From: Pseudanabaena frigida
GTDB lineage: Bacteria; Cyanobacteriota; Cyanobacteriia; Pseudanabaenales; Pseudanabaenaceae
NCBI GenBank assembly: GCA_003242085.1
Contig: QBML01000003.1
Location: 158,501 to 222,500, forward strand
DNA: 64,000 nt
Reading direction: 5' to 3'
The notes beneath the pieces were generated by a model. The model saw nothing but the letters and a program-made list of their open reading frames with translations. It was not told the DNA's origin and made no database searches. The position numbers and the translations under genes were made by a program. Positions 60,339-64,000 of this stretch are shown piece by piece. The first letter of the stretch is position 1. The number at the start of each line of letters is the position of its first letter.

Positions 60339-61773
60339 AGAAAACTTCGTGAGTGAAACTACCATGTAATCCATAGGGGACATGGTGTTTTAAATGTAAT
60401 GTTGCTACAGGGTTACCAGAAATATTTTGAGCATCAAGGATCACTAAATCAGAACGGTTATGGGATGCATCAAAGATTAATGTCAGCAACCATCCATCAT
60501 CTTCCGCACTATCAGTATCGCGAGGCACAAAAATCGGCTCACTGATGAAACCGCGTGGCGCAAAACTGTGAAACTCTTGTTTGCCAGTTTCCATATCAAC
60601 TTTGGCGATCGCTTGTAAGGGCGCATTCCCTGTCTCCTTGGCGATCGTGCCAATATAGGCGTAACGATATTGCTGTCCCATGCATCGGGGATGTACTACG
60701 GGAAACTCACAGGAGCGCTCTAAGATCGGTTCGCGTTTTACTGTGCCAAGTTTAGGATTAATCGTAAAGCGATATAACTGCCCCGCAATTACCTTATCAA
60801 AATCAATTTCCCGAAAATCAGTGTTTGGCTCTAATTTTGGATAGTCAGGGTAACAAACTGAATCCACAATAATTTCATCACCCTCTTCAAAGGCATTGCA
60901 ATGATGAAATACAAAGCAAGGATCGGTTTCAATGGTCTGCAAATTGCCTTGGAGATCGATTAGTAAAAACTGACTAGGGGTATTTGGCTTTAACTCTATA
61001 CATTCCCCCGCAGTAGCAAAGCCCAACATAAAGGGTAAAGGCTTAAAGGAAACGGGATTTTGCATGAAAATCCGATAGTTTGGCGTATACGCAAAATCAT
61101 GCAAGAAACAAAATCCCGAAACCTTGACCTGAGATTCCGTCGATAATTCACCCTGATTTGTGACCCGATAAATCGAAATCGTTGACTTTGGTCCTGGTTG
61201 CACTCCAAAGCCCCATAAATCACCCGTGCGATCGTCGCGTCTAGGATGAGCTGTAAAGACTTGCCCCGCCGCTAACTTACCATCAAAAGTTTCTTGCCCC
61301 AAAGTATCCAAACTTTGAGGATTAAGTGAATAGGGACGCGCCGCTTCCCATAAGGCTAATAATTTACCGCCCTGATACACCACATTTGTATTGGCAACAT
61401 TCTTATTTCGCAAATCAAATATATTGCTCAGCCAGCCCCCTGCTTTTTGTGTGCCAAACACGCCCCGATATAAAATTTTGCCTGCCTTCTGCTCAGCAAT
61501 AAACTCAGGTGTTTTTACAAATTGATTCTTGAAATGTGCCTTGCCATCCTTAAAAGCGATCGCGCAGACCATTCCATCGCCATCAAAGGGATGCCCATAC
61601 TTTTGACCGTTGATATCAAGCTGACCAGGTCCATTACGGAATAAAGTTCCCTCTAGTTCAGGCGGTATATGTCCCTCAATGTCATCGATCCAATAAGCCT
61701 CTTCAGTACGCAGTGAATCATATCCCTTTTGCCAATCTTCACGCGAAAAAGTAGGTGATGCAGTCTGAACCAT
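60337..61773 (-). CDS. Carotenoid oxygenase (apocarotenoid-15,15'-oxygenase type)
   Basis: A 478-residue non-heme iron enzyme of the RPE65/ACO family that cleaves carotenoid or apocarotenoid double bonds, making retinal or related products. The four iron His are visible in order: FTAHPRRDD, FCFLHDFAYTP, CFVFHHCNAFEEGDEI and the terminal YGLHGSFTHEVF. The N-terminus contains EGTLFRNGPGQLDINGQKYGHPFDGDGMV. The length is typical of cyanobacterial ACO. The substrate range (apocarotenals versus full carotenoids) cannot be told. Confidence 0.94.
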   Translation of the reverse strand: MVQTASPTFSREDWQKGYDSLRTEEAYWIDDIEGHIPPELEGTLFRNGPGQLDINGQKYGHPFDGDGMVCAIAFKDGKAHFKNQFVKTPEFIAEQKAGKILYRGVFGTQKAGGWLSNIFDLRNKNVANTNVVYQGGKLLALWEAARPYSLNPQSLDTLGQETFDGKLAAGQVFTAHPRRDDRTGDLWGFGVQPGPKSTISIYRVTNQGELSTESQVKVSGFCFLHDFAYTPNYRIFMQNPVSFKPLPFMLGFATAGECIELKPNTPSQFLLIDLQGNLQTIETDPCFVFHHCNAFEEGDEIIVDSVCYPDYPKLEPNTDFREIDFDKVIAGQLYRFTINPKLGTVKREPILERSCEFPVVHPRCMGQQYRYAYIGTIAKETGNAPLQAIAKVDMETGKQEFHSFAPRGFISEPIFVPRDTDSAEDDGWLLTLIFDASHNRSDLVILDAQNISGNPVATLHLKHHVPYGLHGSFTHEVF

Positions 61774-61845
61774 AAATATTCACAAATAAATTTTTTCTAT
61801 TGTAACAATTTCGTCACAATTGCGAACTAGACTCACAAATTAAAA

Positions 61846-61890
61846 CCCAGAAAGGAAAGACCTCACTTTGAGAGGTCTTTCCTTTCTGGG
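61846..61890. terminator. Palindromic terminator downstream of the DUF5340-like gene
   Basis: Perfect 19-bp arms (61846-61864 and 61872-61890) with a 7-nt loop. The outer AAAACCCAG is shared with the palindromes at 7148 and 11682. It lies 15 bp after the stop of the 61905 gene. Confidence 0.85.
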
Positions 61891-61904
61891 CTAATGCGAA
61901 CTAA

Positions 61905-62213
61905 TTATGAATCTTTTGAGGGATTAGAGATTTCTTTTAGTGATTTCCCCATCTCTTGCTCTGACTCACTCAGTGACCAACGATAGGAAACTTGAATACC
62001 ATGATACTCACATAGATCTTCAACCTGCTTTTGCAAAGCAAAAGCCTTACGGAGATTGATAATGGCGGCCTGAAGATGCTCTCTAGAAACATTCATCTTG
62101 GCTGCCATATGCGGTTGCTTCATCTCAGAGTGCAACGCTGGTAAGGTTTGACGTTCCAGCAACTGAAGTAAAAGCTCATAGTGGATATGGGATGGAACAG
62201 GAAGTGAACTCAC
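61905..62213 (-). CDS. Small cyanobacterial protein, DUF5340-like
   Basis: A 102-residue helical protein. The core PLPSHIHYELL-like start (here SLPVPSHIHYELLLQLLERQ) and SREHLQAAIINLRKAF are the recognisable part; the assignment to DUF5340 is from memory and should be treated as tentative. The C-terminal 25 residues are polar. It is divergent from the SLH protein gene. Confidence 0.65.
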   Translation of the reverse strand: MSSLPVPSHIHYELLLQLLERQTLPALHSEMKQPHMAAKMNVSREHLQAAIINLRKAFALQKQVEDLCEYHGIQVSYRWSLSESEQEMGKSLKEISNPSKDS

Positions 62214-62386
62214 AAATACCTCGATCGATGCAAAACCAAAATTAAAACTTGGCTGTATATTTAGTTGGAGTTTTGGGAGCCATTACACAAAGCCCCTCAA
62301 GAAACTATTTGAGGTGCTTCGCGTCAAGCTCGACATATTCAAGACTTAAAAATTTGAGACTTAAATAAATTGTAGAGGATAAATTT

Positions 62387-64000
62387 ATGTCACTTTCACG
62401 GACATCTCTGAGACTTGCATTTCTTTTTACTTTTGGATTGTCTCAAACCGTTACATTAGCGATATTAAATGATTCAGCAATCGCTCAAAATATCAATCCA
62501 GCTAGCTCAACATCATTAAACTCTCTGCAACTTGCCCAAGCCAATACAATTATTTTTGTTTCTCCCAATGGCTTAGATGCTAACTCGGGTATTTCTGCAA
62601 ATCAGCCATTGAGATCGATCACTGCTGCGATCGCAAGAAATTTACAAAGTGGCACAATTATTCAACTAGCTAATGGCAACTACACCGTAGAAACTGGTGA
62701 ACAGTTCCCGATCAAAATCCCAACAGGAGTAACTTTGCGTGGCAATCCCGCTAACCAAGGACAAGAAGTCATTATCTCAGGTGGAGGTGGCTTCGTTAGC
62801 CCCACTTTTGCGCGCCAAAATGTCGCCATGCTAGTAGAAAAAGGTGCTAGCGTCGAAGGTATCACGCTTACCAATAAAAATACTAGAGGCTATGCACTCT
62901 GGGTTGAATCTGCCCAAAATATCACTATTGCCAACAACACATTTACCAACTCCGACCATGACGGAGTTTTCTTAACAGGTGTTACTTCCGCCAATGTTAC
63001 CAACAACATTTTTACTAAAAATGGTGCTAATGGTCTTTCCGCCGTCGGTAACAGCACGGGGAATATACAGTCCAATACCTTTGATAACACGGGATTTGGT
63101 TTAGCGATCGGGCAAAATTCAAAGGTAGCTATCATCTCCAATCGTCTTGTTAACAATCGAGGTGGCATCGTTGTCTCTAATCTCTCTACACCGTCATTTC
63201 GTAATAATCTCATTGCCAATAACCAAGAAAATGGTTTGGTAATTCTGAAAGATCGTAAAGGTCAACCCACCGTCGATCTCGGTACAACCGCTAGCCCCGG
63301 TCAAAATATTTTTCAAAATAATAAACAAACTGACATTAACAACGCCTCTGGAGTCACAATCGTGGCGATCGGTAACCAAGTTGACCCCAAACGAGTTCAG
63401 GGCTCAGTTCAACTTGTGCCGCCAACATCCCCGATCACATCACCATCTACTCCCACAACGCCAACCACTCAAGTCTCCTTCAAAGATGTTCCTAATAGTT
63501 ACTGGGCGCAAACCTTTATCCAAGAGTTAGCTTCCAGAAATATTATCAAAGGATTCCCTGATGGGAGTTTCCGTCCTAACGATCCTGTCACCAGAGCGCA
63601 ATTCGCCGCCATCCTTAGCCAATCCATGAATAAATCAGTCCTTCGCAGTAACGTTAGCTTTGCTGATGTTCCTTCAAATTATTGGGCTGCTGCTGCCATT
63701 CAAAAGTCCTATACCACAGGATTTATGTCTGGTTATACGAGCACCACATTCCGCCCCAATGAAAATATTTCCCGCGTACAAATTCTTGTTTCCTTGGCTA
63801 ACGGACTGGGTTATGCACCAACTAAACCTGCCGATCCCATTTTGCAACTTTACTCAGATGCGACTACCATTCCTGCCTACGCTCGTAACAGTGTTGCGGC
63901 GGCAACCGAAAATCGTCTAGTAGTTAACTATCCAAATCTAAAGCTCTTAAACCCCAACCAGACAGCAACCAGAGCCGAAGTAGCCGCATTCATTTACCAA
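62387..64000 (+). CDS. SLH-domain protein with beta-helix (DUF1565-type) domain, cut by the window end
   Basis: The reading frame opens at ATG 62387 (GAGGAT ribosome site) and is open for 538 codons to the last base, so the gene continues. A signal peptide (about 1-33, DSAIA-QN) is followed by a DUF1565-like start (IIFVSPNGLDANSGISANQP) and a right-handed beta-helix with many Asn ladders (NITIANNTFTNSDHDGVFLTG, NVTNNIFTKNGANG). A Thr/Pro linker leads to three SLH domains, FKDVPNSYWAQTFI, FADVPSNYWAAAAIQ, and a last one ending TRAEVAAFIYQ. It should sit in the outer envelope attached through SLH. Confidence 0.9.
   Translation, partial: MSLSRTSLRLAFLFTFGLSQTVTLAILNDSAIAQNINPASSTSLNSLQLAQANTIIFVSPNGLDANSGISANQPLRSITAAIARNLQSGTIIQLANGNYTVETGEQFPIKIPTGVTLRGNPANQGQEVIISGGGGFVSPTFARQNVAMLVEKGASVEGITLTNKNTRGYALWVESAQNITIANNTFTNSDHDGVFLTGVTSANVTNNIFTKNGANGLSAVGNSTGNIQSNTFDNTGFGLAIGQNSKVAIISNRLVNNRGGIVVSNLSTPSFRNNLIANNQENGLVILKDRKGQPTVDLGTTASPGQNIFQNNKQTDINNASGVTIVAIGNQVDPKRVQGSVQLVPPTSPITSPSTPTTPTTQVSFKDVPNSYWAQTFIQELASRNIIKGFPDGSFRPNDPVTRAQFAAILSQSMNKSVLRSNVSFADVPSNYWAAAAIQKSYTTGFMSGYTSTTFRPNENISRVQILVSLANGLGYAPTKPADPILQLYSDATTIPAYARNSVAAATENRLVVNYPNLKLLNPNQTATRAEVAAFIYQ

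Noticed and set aside
1..64000. Frequent GCGATCGC sites as attachment or CRISPR-like elements
   Set aside because: This is the HIP1 octamer, a general cyanobacterial genome signature spread through genes and gaps.

Overview
The window is chromosomal DNA from a cyanobacterium. The evidence is the very frequent HIP1 octamer GCGATCGC, cytochrome c6, cyanobacterial-type PEP carboxylase, glycogen branching enzyme and RecJ, an apocarotenoid oxygenase, and several families largely confined to cyanobacteria (DUF3318, DUF1824, DUF6464, a DUF5340-like protein, SLH proteins). A Pseudanabaena-like filamentous lineage is my guess from overall style and cannot be proven here. I saw no rRNA, tRNA, CRISPR array or intact insertion sequence.

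Layout. 0.2-3.1 kb: petJ, sodC, a small metal-type protein and a SafE/ferric-reductase fusion, all on +, plausibly a copper/redox group. 3.0-7.1 kb: small enzymes and regulators (MarR, hydrolase, Crp, SRPBCC, methyltransferase). 7.4-10.8 kb: glgB and a DMT exporter. 11-19.2 kb: a Ser/Thr kinase and two large sensor kinases. 19.2-27.2 kb and 34.6-40.2 kb: two accessory blocks rich in toxin-antitoxin modules (MazF, ParE, DUF433/DUF5615, HepT/MntA, orphan antitoxins), nuclease-like genes (Rpn-type, DUF1016), a WD40 protein and a NACHT-LRR (NLR-like) gene, with housekeeping recJ, a giant sensor-kinase/cyclase, murE, purN and dusA between them. 40-51.5 kb: ABC exporter, Zur-controlled zinc-binding protein, J-domain protein, amidase, porin-like protein, oxidoreductase, ppc. 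51.9-64 kb: UbiH-like monooxygenase, a broken kptA, a DUF4258/DUF2283 pair, ftsW, an MFS permease, CGFS glutaredoxin, a double ComFB protein, DUF3318, DUF1824, a carotenoid oxygenase and the start of an SLH/beta-helix envelope protein that runs off the window.

Notable points. (1) A NACHT-LRR gene at 35634-38903 is cut by one in-frame TAA inside the conserved motif following the NACHT domain, and its sensor end is an array of twelve near-identical 66-bp LRR units. (2) kptA is cut the same way by one in-frame TAA. (3) Gene ends carry a family of near-perfect palindromes with 3-nt loops, some of which include the last codons of the adjacent gene. (4) Short diverged direct repeats flank or precede the toxin-antitoxin cassettes. 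(5) A perfect 7-1-7 Zur box precedes znuA. (6) A DUF1016 nuclease appears to have lost most of its N-terminal domain by an in-frame deletion.

Functions are assigned from recognisable motifs and family memory only; no database search was run. Residue positions are approximate unless a motif is stated.
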